Below are positions 24,101 through 35,400 of a stretch of 64,000 nt of DNA, piece by piece. The notes under the pieces were generated by a model. The model worked only from the letters and a program-made list of their open reading frames with translations, made no database searches and had not been told where the DNA came from. Position numbers and translations under genes: made by a program. The stretch's first letter is position 1; every line of letters starts with the position of its first letter. Origin of the DNA: Nectonema munidae (lineage: Eukaryota; Nematomorpha; Nectonematoida; Nectonematidae); contig JAUIRK010000993.1 of assembly GCA_030549495.1 (NCBI GenBank), positions 727,501 through 791,500 on the forward strand. Direction: 5' to 3'.

Positions 24101-26190
24101 TTACATGTTGCAAAATCATTTTCCTCATGCTGTGCTCTCAAACAATTCAATGGAAGCACTCTACATTTCATTACATCATCTCTACGTCAACAAAGTCATA
24201 ACTGTTTGAGTTTTACGTCAAATAAAATATTCAGGGCTAATTTACATAAGGAAGTAAATATGTAAGCCATATTGAAATTGCCATGTAAATTTTTTCTTTT
24301 TTATCTAGTTTGTATTACTAAAAAAATCTCGAACAAAAGTTGGTTTTTTTTAAATAGGTGCTAAAATATACAGCAATGTTATATTTTCTGTTTAATAAAT
24401 GAGAAAATAAAGGTATCCAATTCTTTATAATATTAACTACAATTTATTTATAATTATTAGATTATAATCTGCATATTTTCATGTGAAAATTATCCAAGCC
24501 AAATTTTAGCAGCCTTCATTAATTACGACAACTGTTAAAATTGGTTCCTGGTAAAAATGTCCACAAAACCAAAATGTCCGAAACTAAAACCTCGGAAATT
24601 GAAATCTTATCAAAACAAAACGCCCAAAAAGAAAAATGTCAACACTTTGCAACAAAAATTTAGAAAATTTTGTTTCAATAATATTATAGCCGAAATTTGA
24701 AGTTTAATTTTTAAATTGATTTTAAATATTTTGGTTTCTAACTTTTTTTCCGAAGTTTTGGCGAGGATAAAGTAAGCAAGAATTTTTCATTTATAATGTT
24801 TGAGCGTATAATCATGAAATTCAAAAATTTTAAGCAAAAAATTAAAAATTAAAAAAATTTCAATACACAATATCTGATTTTTCTACTCGAATTTTCCTCA
24901 GTCTCAAATAAAAAAGAGTATACTATTTTTTGCATATATTTTAGTTTCTATATATTAATAATATTTTACATATTATAAACATTAAAATATGGAAACAAAC
25001 GCGGTGAAAAACTCTGCAAATATTGCGAACACAGACAACATACTGTTTATAGCGTAAGATAGTAGACAACCTGTGAGAAGGCGTAGTAACTAATAGCTTC
25101 AGTAAGGTCATCGTAAATCAAGATTCCACTGTAATGAATTTCGTTAAAATTGACCTTGAATATTTTTTTCTCGACCCCCTAAAAGTCCTCTTTGACCCGC
25201 ATAGGTTGAGATGGACACAAAAGCAGTTGCGTACCAAGAAGGCGTAGCGGATTTGTATTAATATATCATCAATAAAAATTTGACCGACATATTTCAGACT
25301 TAAATAGTAGTGTAATAATACTTTGTTAGACTTTTACTCCAATTTTGGATACAGCTGTCGACTGCCCTCCCTCCCTGTCTTGACTTTTTTTAATGATTCG
25401 ATCCTCCACAATCAAAGATAAAGTAAATCAATAACAAAATGACTAGTACTGCTAGAGATTCTCTTCATGATGGGAACGAACCTGTGATCAACAAAAATCT
25501 CTTCCTCAATTAAAACTGCTACATCTCGTATCAGCAATAGGCCTTTTTATCGATCTTTTGATTGCTTTGCTTTTAACACAAACGTATGATCTTTTCTTCG
25601 TGATTTTAATGATCCTTTAGCAGCAGCCAGCACTCAACGCATTCTGTAATTGGATAATAATGATAATTAATGCATTATAGTTTATAAAGGAGTGGGTTGT
25701 TTTCTTCAAATTCGTTCATATTATTTATATTCATCTTAAATTGAAGGTAAACAATCATCTCGCAAAGAAGCACTTGAAAGATAGCGTTTACTTCTTATTT
25801 ATAAGGACGCTAAACTCAAATCATTATTTCGTAATAAAGCATTTTGTTACCAGATAAATAATATCAGTAACGAGAATAACTGATTTTGAAAATGCTAAAA
25901 TACGAAAAAGTATTTTAGACCTTCGAACGAAATTTTCGGTAACTAATAATGCCCGGCTCTAAATCTTTTATTGATTTTATCTGTTATCAGGCAAAGAAAG
26001 CTTTTGAGATGGATGATAATGACGGCTTGCTTATGATTAGACCTTTGCCACATTAATCTAACGGTAGAGATACTGTGGAGTAGAGCCTAGTTTGTCGACA
26101 AAGAAAAAAATTTTCAGCTTACGTATATAGAGTGTATGGTGGTGGTGCTGTTCAAAATTACTCTCTTCATAAATACCACATTTTTAGTTG
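21141..26190. other. gene-free AT-rich sequence
   Basis: It contains a G10 run at 23942-23951 followed by a repeat related to 56.69 kb, and an orphan repeat end at about 24542 (GGTTCCTGGTAAAAATGTCC) related to the MITE at 33.2 kb. A short candidate exon at 22626-22721 (30 codons and a stop after a TTTTTGCAG acceptor) is too short to call. Confidence 0.4.
23945..24005. repeat. dispersed repeat related to 56690-56750
   Basis: Both places carry AACTTTGGAAACT / ATTTTGGAAACTTGC followed by a variable spacer and TATGATAAAATCT, then AATATTTCAA / GAAATTTCAG. The rest of the repeat is too diverged to delimit. Confidence 0.45.
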
Positions 26191-26195
26191 CTTTA

Positions 26196-26335
26196 TTTTT
26201 TTATCAGTATCACATCTAACTAAAGAAAGGATAATAATCTTGGGCAGATAAGAAGGTCAAGATGGGGAATCGAACACAGGAAGACTGGACCCCAATGCCT
26301 GACGCTTGCACCTCTAAGACCTCATTTAGCCGACT
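26196..26335 (-). repeat. tRNA-derived SINE, copy 1
   Basis: Read on the minus strand: an A-box-like TTAGAGGTGCAAGCGTC, then the B box GTGTTCGATTCCCC (plus-strand 26264-26277), then a tail containing CTTATCTGCCCAAG and TTATTATCCTTTCTTT and ending TGTGATACTGA. The same tail occurs in the copies at 26481 and 27862. It lacks a tRNA fold, so it is not a tRNA gene. Confidence 0.7.
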
Positions 26336-26480
26336 TTTTTTAGTTAATTATTCAAGGATCATATTTCTTTGCATAATTTCAAAAAAATTTGATGAAAATA
26401 AAACAGGATTCATTCACTTTTAAATATATTAAATTATTTTATTAAAATTTTGAAGACTAATTTTATCTGCTTTTTTAAAG

Positions 26481-26610
26481 CTGTATCGCATTCAAAGAAG
26501 AATATTCTTCAATAGCTGAGCAGATGATAAGGACAGTCACGATCTGGTATCGAACCTAGGCCAACTTGATCGAGACCTTACGCTTCTACCACTAGGGTAT
26601 TCGCTAAATC
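26481..26610 (-). repeat. tRNA-derived SINE, copy 2
   Basis: Minus strand: A box TAGTGGTAGAAGCG, B box GGTTCGATACC (plus 26546-26556), then ATCGTGACTGTCCTTATCAT, AAGAATATTCTTC and GAATGCGATACAG. It has the same layout as copies 1 and 4. Confidence 0.75.
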
Positions 26611-26899
26611 ATCTATTTTCTTTTTCAAACAGGTGAATTTTCAAAAAATTTCTATGTGACTGGTTAACGATCAGATTCAAGATATATCAACTTTACAAAA
26701 ATAAAGATATTATAATAGATATTGTGTCGTTATTTTGGTCGTTCGAGTTAAATAAAAAAAAGTTTTTAAAATTTTTTTGGATATTCTTTAAAAGTTCGCT
26801 ATTTTAGGAATTTATCAAATAGACCAAGAAAATTGTCAAAAATCCGTAGAAAGTTGTTATCATGATAGCAGAATTTCACCGCTTGTGAAAGCCAGTCCG

Positions 26900-26985
26900 C
26901 AAGAAATGCTTGATGCGAGTTTCGAACTTGAGACCTTGTAGTAGGTAAGGAAGCAAGGCATCATTCTAGTCTAGTAAAACATACT
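26900..26985 (-). repeat. tRNA-derived SINE, degraded copy 3
   Basis: The B-box-like CAAGTTCGAAACTCG (plus 26917-26930) is preceded on the minus strand by a CTTGCTTCCTTACCTAC block. The A box is decayed. Confidence 0.4.
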
Positions 26986-27861
26986 CACGCTCCTCAAGAA
27001 AGTAAAATAAGTATGGGCTATTTTTTAACACATTTGTCGTTATAAATATAGCAGTGTTGACCATAGCTTATTTCAGAGGGAGGCACAGAACAGTTTATCC
27101 AACTGCGCAAACACGAAAAACATTTATTCGAATATTAGTAAATCAATATCATATAAATGTTTTCAATCAAATATAAAAAGCACAATTTTGCTAGAGGAAT
27201 AAAATACAAAATACAAGAGTATAGACATTTTTTCAATAGCACATGACGAAATAATTATAATTTAGAATAAAATTTGTTAAAGTAATTCTAATATTTTACA
27301 AAGATTCATAGCAGTAGATTGTACAAAAATTTTTAAACAAAAACTACTTGCTTTTTAAGTTGTGATATAATTCTGATAAGAATACTCGCTTTGTGATATA
27401 TTTATAAAGCTCGGTCTTTTTACATTTCAAATAATTGTAGTCGATCCTTAAGCGGAATTTCGACTCAACTGACGAGTTATCTGGAGTTCACTGTATATAA
27501 AAACAAGTCACCGAAAATTCTCAAAATTCTATAATTGGCAGTGACGAAAATTCGCAATTGAGAAAATTACTAAATCCTTTACAACAAATTGTTCACTTAG
27601 TTTACGAAAAGTTTTATTTATCACAATTTTGTGTATAAAAAAATGATGTTCCAAGAATTGAAAGAAAGCACAACGATTTAAAATTATATTTAATTTTATA
27701 TAAATAAATAGAATTTATCCAAAATTTTGTGCTCATAGCACTGAAAATTCATTTAAAAATGATTAACAAGAATAGCTATAGCAAAAAAATAGTTATATTC
27801 TAGAGTTCAAAATCATACAATCAAATAATTAATACTTTTTGCTCCAAGTGAGAAGTTTATT

Positions 27862-27990
27862 GGAAGGCCTAGTGGTTGAAGCGTAGCGTCTTGATTTGGT
27901 AATCCCTGGTTCGATTCGCTATCGTGATCATCCCTACCATCTGTTCTATTATCGGAATATATTCTTCCATTGGATGCGATACCGAGAACT
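27862..27990 (+). repeat. tRNA-derived SINE, copy 4
   Basis: Plus strand: A box TAGTGGTTGAAGCG at 27870-27883 and B box GGTTCGATTCG at 27908-27918, then ATCGTGATCATCCCTACCAT, an ATATTCTTCC block and GGATGCGATACCGAG. It is the best-preserved member of the family in the window. Confidence 0.8.
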
Positions 27991-27999
27991 AAAAGGAAT

Positions 28000-29640
28000 T
28001 ATTTTTTTCAAGCGAAAAATATCTTCATTTATTTTGGATTCTCTGAATTGAGTTTTATAATTTGCGAGTAGCGAAATTGTACTGACAATTTTTCACATGG
28101 CAATCATTCGAATAACAATTTTCAAAGAGCAAATTTTCCTAGAACCATAAAGAAATATAAAAGATAAATTTACTGGCATTGTTTTTGGTTTGAATCTTGG
28201 GCATTTTATGGTAAATAGTTTGTCTGAATGAAGTTTTGCTGATAGATATTTTGTTTTAAGCTAAAAATTAAGATCACTACTTGTGGTTCAGCAATGCAAA
28301 TAAATATTTTAAATTGGCCCATCAGAAAATATTGGTGCAAATGAGCATTCATTCACAGTGATTTAGCATATAGAAAATTCACAAAAAATGCTGAATTTTG
28401 CCTAACGTAATATACATACGCCCACCAATTAAATTTATTTTACGTTTGTTTTTGTCTATTCACTGAATTTTATTGCAAATAAATATTTATCTGGGAGACG
28501 ATCATCAAATTCTGTTATCCTGCCAGCTGAGATTGAATTATTTTATGTGGCCATATCAAGTTTCTAAACTAAAAAAACTTAAAAAAGTTCTAAAGTTTTC
28601 TAATATCTTACTTTCAAAAAAATTAATATCTTCTCTTGTCTACAATCTATTATTATATTTTCGTTCTGCATCACATAGAGTTATTTGTTGTCACAAAAAT
28701 GTTGTGCTTATACAAAAATAGGTGATTGGAATTTTGTAAGCCTTGCAGGGCAGATAAAAACGCAAGGATCATAATTAGAAATGAAGTTTAAACTAACTTT
28801 TATCTTCTGATTATGCAGAAACGCGACACATCTTCTCCTTATCAATCTTATAAAAATCATGAGTTAAAAAGGTAGCAGAAGAAAGTGCTAAAATATCCTT
28901 CACACAATCAGTTGTTAGTATTGTTCAGTGCTTTCCCTTATTGATATTCATCCTTCAAAAAATTTGTTCTCAAAGATAAGACGTGCCAATACATATATTG
29001 ATTTTTTGAAGTCATTAAAATTAATTTCAGATATTCAGAAAGAAGATATTGATAAAAATGAATCCATTTGGTTATAAAAAATTTGTTTTCATACACAGAG
29101 TAAAATTGTAATTCAATGACTTCCATCTGAAAATCTGTTCGCAATTCTGATGCATCAACTGCAAAAATGAAAAATTCAAATTTAAAATACATTCAATATT
29201 TTCAAGCACTGTTCAAACTATTTAAAAGCATTTCATCATAACAATTCTTTAAGGGAACTTGGAACTGTAAAAGATTCATAAAATTGTTATTGAAAATTGA
29301 ATGATTGTATATTAATCCGATAATCGTTTTTTTAGGAAACATGAGCTTTTTTCTATCAGACTATCTTCACGCTCCACATCCGGCCCCATGGACATCACCG
29401 TTCCTTCGATTTGAACGGTAAAATTCATTTCATACTATTTTGTTCATACATCTTTATGCATTTTTTTGTAATTATTTTTTAATAAAATGTTTTTTTATAT
29501 GAGCCTATACAATTTTCCAAAATGTTCAATAAATTTGTAAGCTTTTACATAAAGAATATTAAGATAGTTTAATCTAGTTTTTTCAGGAATAATAAATTCA
29601 TTAAATTTTTCATAGATTGTTTAATAATAAAAAAAACGTT
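28000..29640. other. gene-free AT-rich sequence
   Basis: No recognised feature; the frames at 28473-28721 (+) and 28938-29192 (-) lack motifs. Confidence 0.4.
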
Positions 29641-29659
29641 GCATTTGGATTACTACTTT

Positions 29660-29950
29660 GATTTTACCCATTTATTGAAAATTTTCTGTAAATAGGAAAA
29701 AAATAGATAATGTTTAGTATATGCTCAAATAAAAAAGTCATTTTACTAAAAAATGATTACAAAAAAAATACGTAAAGATGTGTTGGCAAATAGTATATGA
29801 AAGGAAATTTAACGTTTAAATCGAGTGTTGTAAAAATTTCAAAAAATGACTTTCTTATGATAGCTGAGAACAAATTTAAAAAGAGGAATTTAGAACTTAA
29901 AAAGGACAATTTTGATTTTAAAATGGAGAATTGTGAACTTAAAATGGTTT
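29660..29950 (+). repeat. dispersed repeat, copy 1 (partner 57100-57352)
   Basis: It shares with the second copy a chain of blocks in the same order: TAGTATATGCTCAAATAAAA, CATTTTACTAAAAAAT, TACGTAAAGATGTGTT, GTGTTGTAA, GAGAACAAATTT and TTTAGAACTTAAAA. The open frame at 29797-30018 falls inside this repeat and is not preserved in the second copy, so I do not treat it as a gene. Confidence 0.75.
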
Positions 29951-30836
29951 ATACATATGGGTATTATAGGATTGCATTGATGCCTAATAAAAATGTGGAC
30001 ATTAATAACCGTGAGTGAAGTAAAACGCTATATGTATGAAGAATATAATGTTATAATCGGGGAAACAAGCATGGATCAGGTTAAAATCTATTTCAAACAT
30101 CCATTTTTTGACATTCTCTGTTGATACAGGAACAAATTTAAAGAATTTAAAACACACAATTTTTTTTGGAAAAAGCGTGGCGAAAATATTCTCGTTCTCT
30201 TGATGAATTTGAAAAGGGCATATATGCAAATAGAAAATGCGTGAATGAAGGCTGTGCATATACATCCTTGTTCAAATAGAATGTGGATGAAGGAGAAAGA
30301 TGCGCAGGTAGGAATGGAAAAGCAGTATGATCAAGATTTGTAAAATTTCAGAATGTGTATAGGATCAGTGTTAGGGTTGAGGTTAGGTTTAGTGTTGGCG
30401 CAATCGTGTACATACAAACATTTACATATACAATTTTTGACATTCTTGACGCAAACTTTCGTATTTATTGGAATTAACATCTGACACAAAAAACATCTAT
30501 GCACACATTCAAGCACACAGCCAGAAAAAACTAAAATGTGCTAAAAACAAAAACATATTAGCAACACGCTTTCAAAATGTCTATATATTAATATTCCTCT
30601 TATCTGTCATTTGTCGAAAAGATTGTGGCGTGTGTTATGTTTGGTGTTATTTTATGTAAAAATTTTCGAATTCTTTTAGAAATATTATTAATATGAAAAA
30701 TTTAGGAAAGGATGGAGGTAGGGGGGTTTAGAGCACCCTCTTGCCCCTCCGGGCTATGTAACACATGCAACATACATATTGACATTAGACACCCATACAC
30801 TAAAAAACTTAAAGCTCAAAAACATAGGGATCACAC

Positions 30837-30984
30837 ATATATGACGTCCTCTACCGAGGAGGGGTAAACTAATTCTAGATGCTCTGTATTAAAATATAGA
30901 GCAGGAGGGGTAAAACTCACGACAGGGAGGGGAGTGGGTTCAAAAACCTAAAAATGCAGGGGGGCGTCATTTATGTATGATCCC
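30837..30984. mobile_element. ISL2EU/Harbinger-like MITE
   Basis: Inverted ends GGGATCACACATATATGACG and, in reverse, GGGATCATACATAAATGACG, 148 bp apart and each bordered by ATA. The GGGATCAT-C/A-CA-AAAT-ACG type of tip is known from ISL2EU-like elements. The interior is G-rich with no coding capacity. The superfamily call is from memory of the tip. Confidence 0.6.
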
Positions 30985-30989
30985 ATAGC

Positions 30990-32255
30990 CATCAAGTTGG
31001 AAGGCTAGGGTTCGAACCAGATCCTAGAAAATCTTATTACGCCTCCAATCCATGAAAAATCGAAGCATTCATGTCCGAGTATTAATATGAAAAAAAGTGA
31101 ACTTGAGTGAAAACTTTATTATATGTATAACACAATAAATGTATCGATATATGCACTACATACAATGATAGTACAATTGTGTGTATGTGTCAAATTTATG
31201 TGAAACTGTGTGTTAAAATTACATATATGTGATAATAATGGTAAAAAGATTCAACTTGTAATTATATTTATAATGTGTTTTCATTGAAAAATTAATCCAG
31301 GTGAAAATTCTATACGGTTGCAAAGAAGCAGAAAATCTTTGTTATACACAAAATGCATATATTTCCTTTAAATATTTAATAATGTCGAATTTTAAAATAT
31401 TTTATGCACACCATAACCAACCCTACCTCTAATATATTGGGCTGAGGCGAAGCGGAGTGCAGAAATATATTATAAAAATATGTTAATTTTTTTAATTGAA
31501 ATTTGTTAAATCGATAAGTAATTGTTGATTGTTAGTATCTCACGAAGGACTTTAGAAGGGGCATGGATAATGCACAGTGTTCAACACCTTATAACAAAAT
31601 CCGGTGAGCATTACCATTGTCCGTTATCAGCTTTCTGTAATTTGCAAAAAAGATTTTTGAGCTAATTGAGTTTTAAAATTGTAGTTAATAATAAAGCATT
31701 ATATGTTGGGATGAGTATTTGGAGAGTTATTGTTAACAAGAATGTTGCCAAAACTAGTTTGAGAATGTTGATGAAAGTTATTGAACATATTTGTTGTCAA
31801 TAAAAGGAAGACCTCAACCAGAGAAAACAGGAAGGAAGTAAACTGGATGGGTATTAGGAGAAAAATAAAGTTATTTGAAGTAATAGAAAAGCGATCTGAA
31901 GGCTTAGAAAAGCTCTACCAAAGTTTATTCCCATTAATTAGAGCAACTAATGTCGTATCTGAAAGACGTTCATGGTACTTTCATAGAAGATTTGTTCTCA
32001 ATTGACTACAAAAATATTAGATGCTCTATTTTTTTTAAGAGCATACCTCTCTGCCAAGTAATACTCACTGTTTTTTTAAAATCATTATATCATGTATTCC
32101 ATTCATTCTTGCTGTGTTAAAGAGGTAAGTATAAACCAGGAACAAGTGTATCATTTTTGGTAATTTAGCCGTAACAAAAATATCGGCAATGTTCGAAGCC
32201 TGATAACCGCATCTGATGTACGTGGAATCCTACTATATTAAAATGAAAATTCAAA
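30990..32255. other. gene-free sequence downstream of the ATAD5-like gene
   Basis: A B-box-like GGGTTCGAACC at about 31008 suggests one more decayed SINE. The frame at 31781-32005 has no recognised domain. Confidence 0.35.
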
Positions 32256-32262
32256 ATTTTCA

Positions 32263-32268
32263 TTTATT
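32263..32268 (-). terminator. ATAD5: poly(A) signal of the ATAD5-like gene
   Basis: AATAAA on the minus strand, 114 bp beyond the stop codon that ends at 32382. Confidence 0.5.
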
Positions 32269-32381
32269 TCGGAATAATTTACAACATGATCATCGATGAG
32301 AAGTAAGTCTCTAAGTACATATCACTATTTTGTCTTTAAAAGGTTTATAATTTAGGAATAAATATAGAATAATTGTTGCAA

Positions 32382-32463
32382 TTATTCCCGAAATGTTCTC
32401 ATAAATTCATGCTTTTCATCCTCAGGAATCTGTAAACCAATTTTTCTTGCATAACTGTAAAAT
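32382..32463 (-). CDS. ATAD5: ATAD5-like last coding exon
   Basis: Acceptor TGATTTTTAG. It encodes FYSYARKIGLQIPEDEKHEF and seven more codons including the stop. Human ATAD5 ends RFLHYFEGIHLDIPKETVN plus a short tail, so position and motif (F-x-x-Y, I-x-L-x-I-P) agree. It is too short to stand out without the homology. Confidence 0.8.
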
Positions 32464-35400
32464 CTAAAAATCAAAAACAAAGAAGCATTACATGGGAAAA
32501 AGTATAAATTATTATTTTCAATAAAAAATCTAACTGAAAGTGAGTTTCCTTGAGGCAGTCAATAAATTAAATTTAGATATAAATTATGTAATGCCTGGCA
32601 AATGCTATGTTTTGTATGTAACATATACAATGTAAACATTTGATAATTTCCCGTGCTTTTGCTACTCCAAAGATTAAAAACTTGATCGAAATCGTAGAAA
32701 ATTGTTTTTTAAAGGCAAAATAAAAAATTTTTTTTAACTGAGTAAACTACTCCCTTTTAATACATATTTGGAATTAGTTCTTGCGTTGATCAAAAGTCGA
32801 ATGCCTATTCCTGAAATAAAATGCGAAAAATACTGTTAAATTCAATATAAAAACCAAAAAAAATATCAAAGAGCTTTATATAGCAATGGTTAGTTAATGA
32901 CTCAATTAGTTTGGTGTTTATTTATTTATTTAAACAAGCTTAAAAATATAAAATACTATAATAATTAACAGCTAATTACTGTCTTTTTTAAAGTTGTTCG
33001 ATGCATCATCCAAACACAAATCATCTAAGCTAGTTTACAGCTACAAAACTTAAATTTCTCATTTTTAAGTGTTTCTTTACTTTACTTTAAATTAAAAAAT
33101 AAAGATTTGAAGAAATAAAATGATTAATTGTCAAAAAATTCAAACTTTTAATAATTAAGGTCCTGCGTGTGATACTAGCTTTTAAGGAGGCCTAAAAGGA
33201 AATAAATATACCAATATAGATATAATTTTTACGGTGCTTGGTCAAAATGGCCGAAACCAAAAGGCCCAAAGAAATATTTTTCTAAATTTATTGAAAAAGA
33301 GATTATTACTTCTAAGTAGATAAATAAAGATACAATTTTCTATAAAAAAGCCTTTCGTTCGTTCTGATTTTGGGCCGTTTTAACCAGGAAGCAATTCCCA
33401 CTTATAAAATATTCATGGAAATACACAATCATATAAAACGCTCTTTCTCTACTTGCACAACTCTGAATAAAAGGATTTTCCTAAAACTGGATAAAATTGA
33501 AATATTGAGTGAGCAAAGAGCAATCTTTTGTGGATACATCTATGAATGGCGATTAAACCAGTTTCGGAGTACATTTGGCGGATCGGGGTTTGGTGAGTTT
33601 TAATATGAATTGATTTATTATATTTAGAAATAAAGTTAGTTATTTATTCATATCAAATTAAAATTTAAATCATACAAAGAAATATGATCTATAATTAATT
33701 AACTAAAAATGTGTTTTGAGCAGGACTGTATATATCCATATTATTGCACTGCAAGAATGCTTTTTTTATCCGTAAATATTCATCCGCGATTACTTGTATA
33801 TCTGCAAAATCATCTTTGTGGGTACCCACTAACGCCTATATTATCATTTTACCCTCAAATATCCTTAGAATTCATTACCATAAAAGTTTTTCCCCAATTT
33901 TTCTAAACATGTAAACTTCCCTTATGATTTAAATCCCGATGTTCAATTTCCCTTTGAAAATCCTTTTATTTGTAGCGGCAGATAATAATGAAAGAAATTT
34001 TATATTCAACAAATTGTTTTGTTTTACAATGAAATTAATTTCAAATAAACTTATTCATATATTTCTATCACTTAAAAGATGATAGAAATATATTTCAAGA
34101 GTATTTTTATTTTTTCAATGATCAAGTCTTTAAAAGATATATTTTTTCTATGTAAAAAAGGGTATAAAGTATAAATACATAAGGAATTTGTTTATTCATA
34201 AGATTACTAGTCTCTAGTCTAGATTGTTATATAAGCTATTCCATCTGTGAAAACACCTCTGTACTTAAAACTAGACCTACAATCTTTGATCATTCCTTAT
34301 AACATATATTGACAGCCGTATTGAAAGCTTTCTAAAGTGCGTACCCGTCGGTGTTTATAATACACCTCCTTGCAAACTCTAATCTATATAATACATGTTG
34401 GAATAATTTTCCGTATCTCAACTCTCTTCATATCAATGCATAAAGGCAAAGTTAGGATGACGTGTTTTCAACGAGAAAGGACACGTGTGTCCCTTTGCTG
34501 AACATGAGCAAAGAAGGTTCAATGCTGGATTCAAAGCAAAGATCTTGTATCTATCAAACTTATTATTGAAACGATATGATTGGTGCAAAATAAAATGACT
34601 TCTTAAACAAATAGTTTGAAAGAATATTCATAATTTATCGAAACTGCCTAATTTAATAGGACTTGAGCTGTGAAGGAAAAGTTTTATAACATGAAATAAT
34701 CAAGATAAATTCTATCCGAGTTGTAAGGAGACGAACAAAAACAAGGCAAAATCTTGCAATATGAAAACCAGGTATATATTCTAAGGGAACTCACACCAAA
34801 TCACTTTTATCAACACGCCTCCATTTTAAAAAATTAATTAATTGGTTTTGGTTAGTTAGTTTGTGTTGGTATTGCAAGGGGGAAGTTGTTTTTATAACAA
34901 AAAGCACATAATCTCTAAGGACTGTGATGTTGGAGAATATTGACCTGCGTGTACTACTCCTATTGCAGGATTTTTCTTAACCTTTTTCGGGTATCCTTAT
35001 AAATAATAATAAAAGTTTAGACGCAGAATGAAAGATATTTTGTAAATATCTTTAACACTTTTTTTCGTTCACTCAAAAATTATGTTCTGTCAATCCTATT
35101 GATAAGAGGATAGGGTTGGTGGGAAATATGCGGATTTTTGATATGAATACTTTGAAGAATATTTATAATTTATCAAATGTGAAAATGAGATGAAAATCAT
35201 AGATAAGAAAGTGGCGTAAGTTTTTGAAAATTAATCGTCTGTGCTTATCTTCTTCATTCAGTTTTATATAACTTAAAGAAGGCCATTTTTATTTTATAAG
35301 ACACTGGTCTGCCGTTCAGTCCGGAATGGCTAAGATGATGTGAGTTATGAAGGAAAAGTTGTTACACTATAAAGTATAACATTAATATGTTGTTTCAACT

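Noticed and set aside
26196-27990. tRNA genes suggested by A and B boxes
   Set aside because: No cloverleaf or acceptor stem follows; shared non-tRNA bodies identify them as SINEs.
29797-30018. 73-codon frame with repeated K/N/E pattern
   Set aside because: It overlaps a dispersed repeat whose second copy (57.1-57.35 kb) does not keep the frame.
33370-33603. Plus-strand frame with an apparent acceptor (TTTTAACCAG) and an excellent donor (GGTGAGTT)
   Set aside because: The minus strand of the same interval encodes an ATAD5-like exon with conserved motif and correct phase; the plus-strand acceptor lies in the tip of a MITE.
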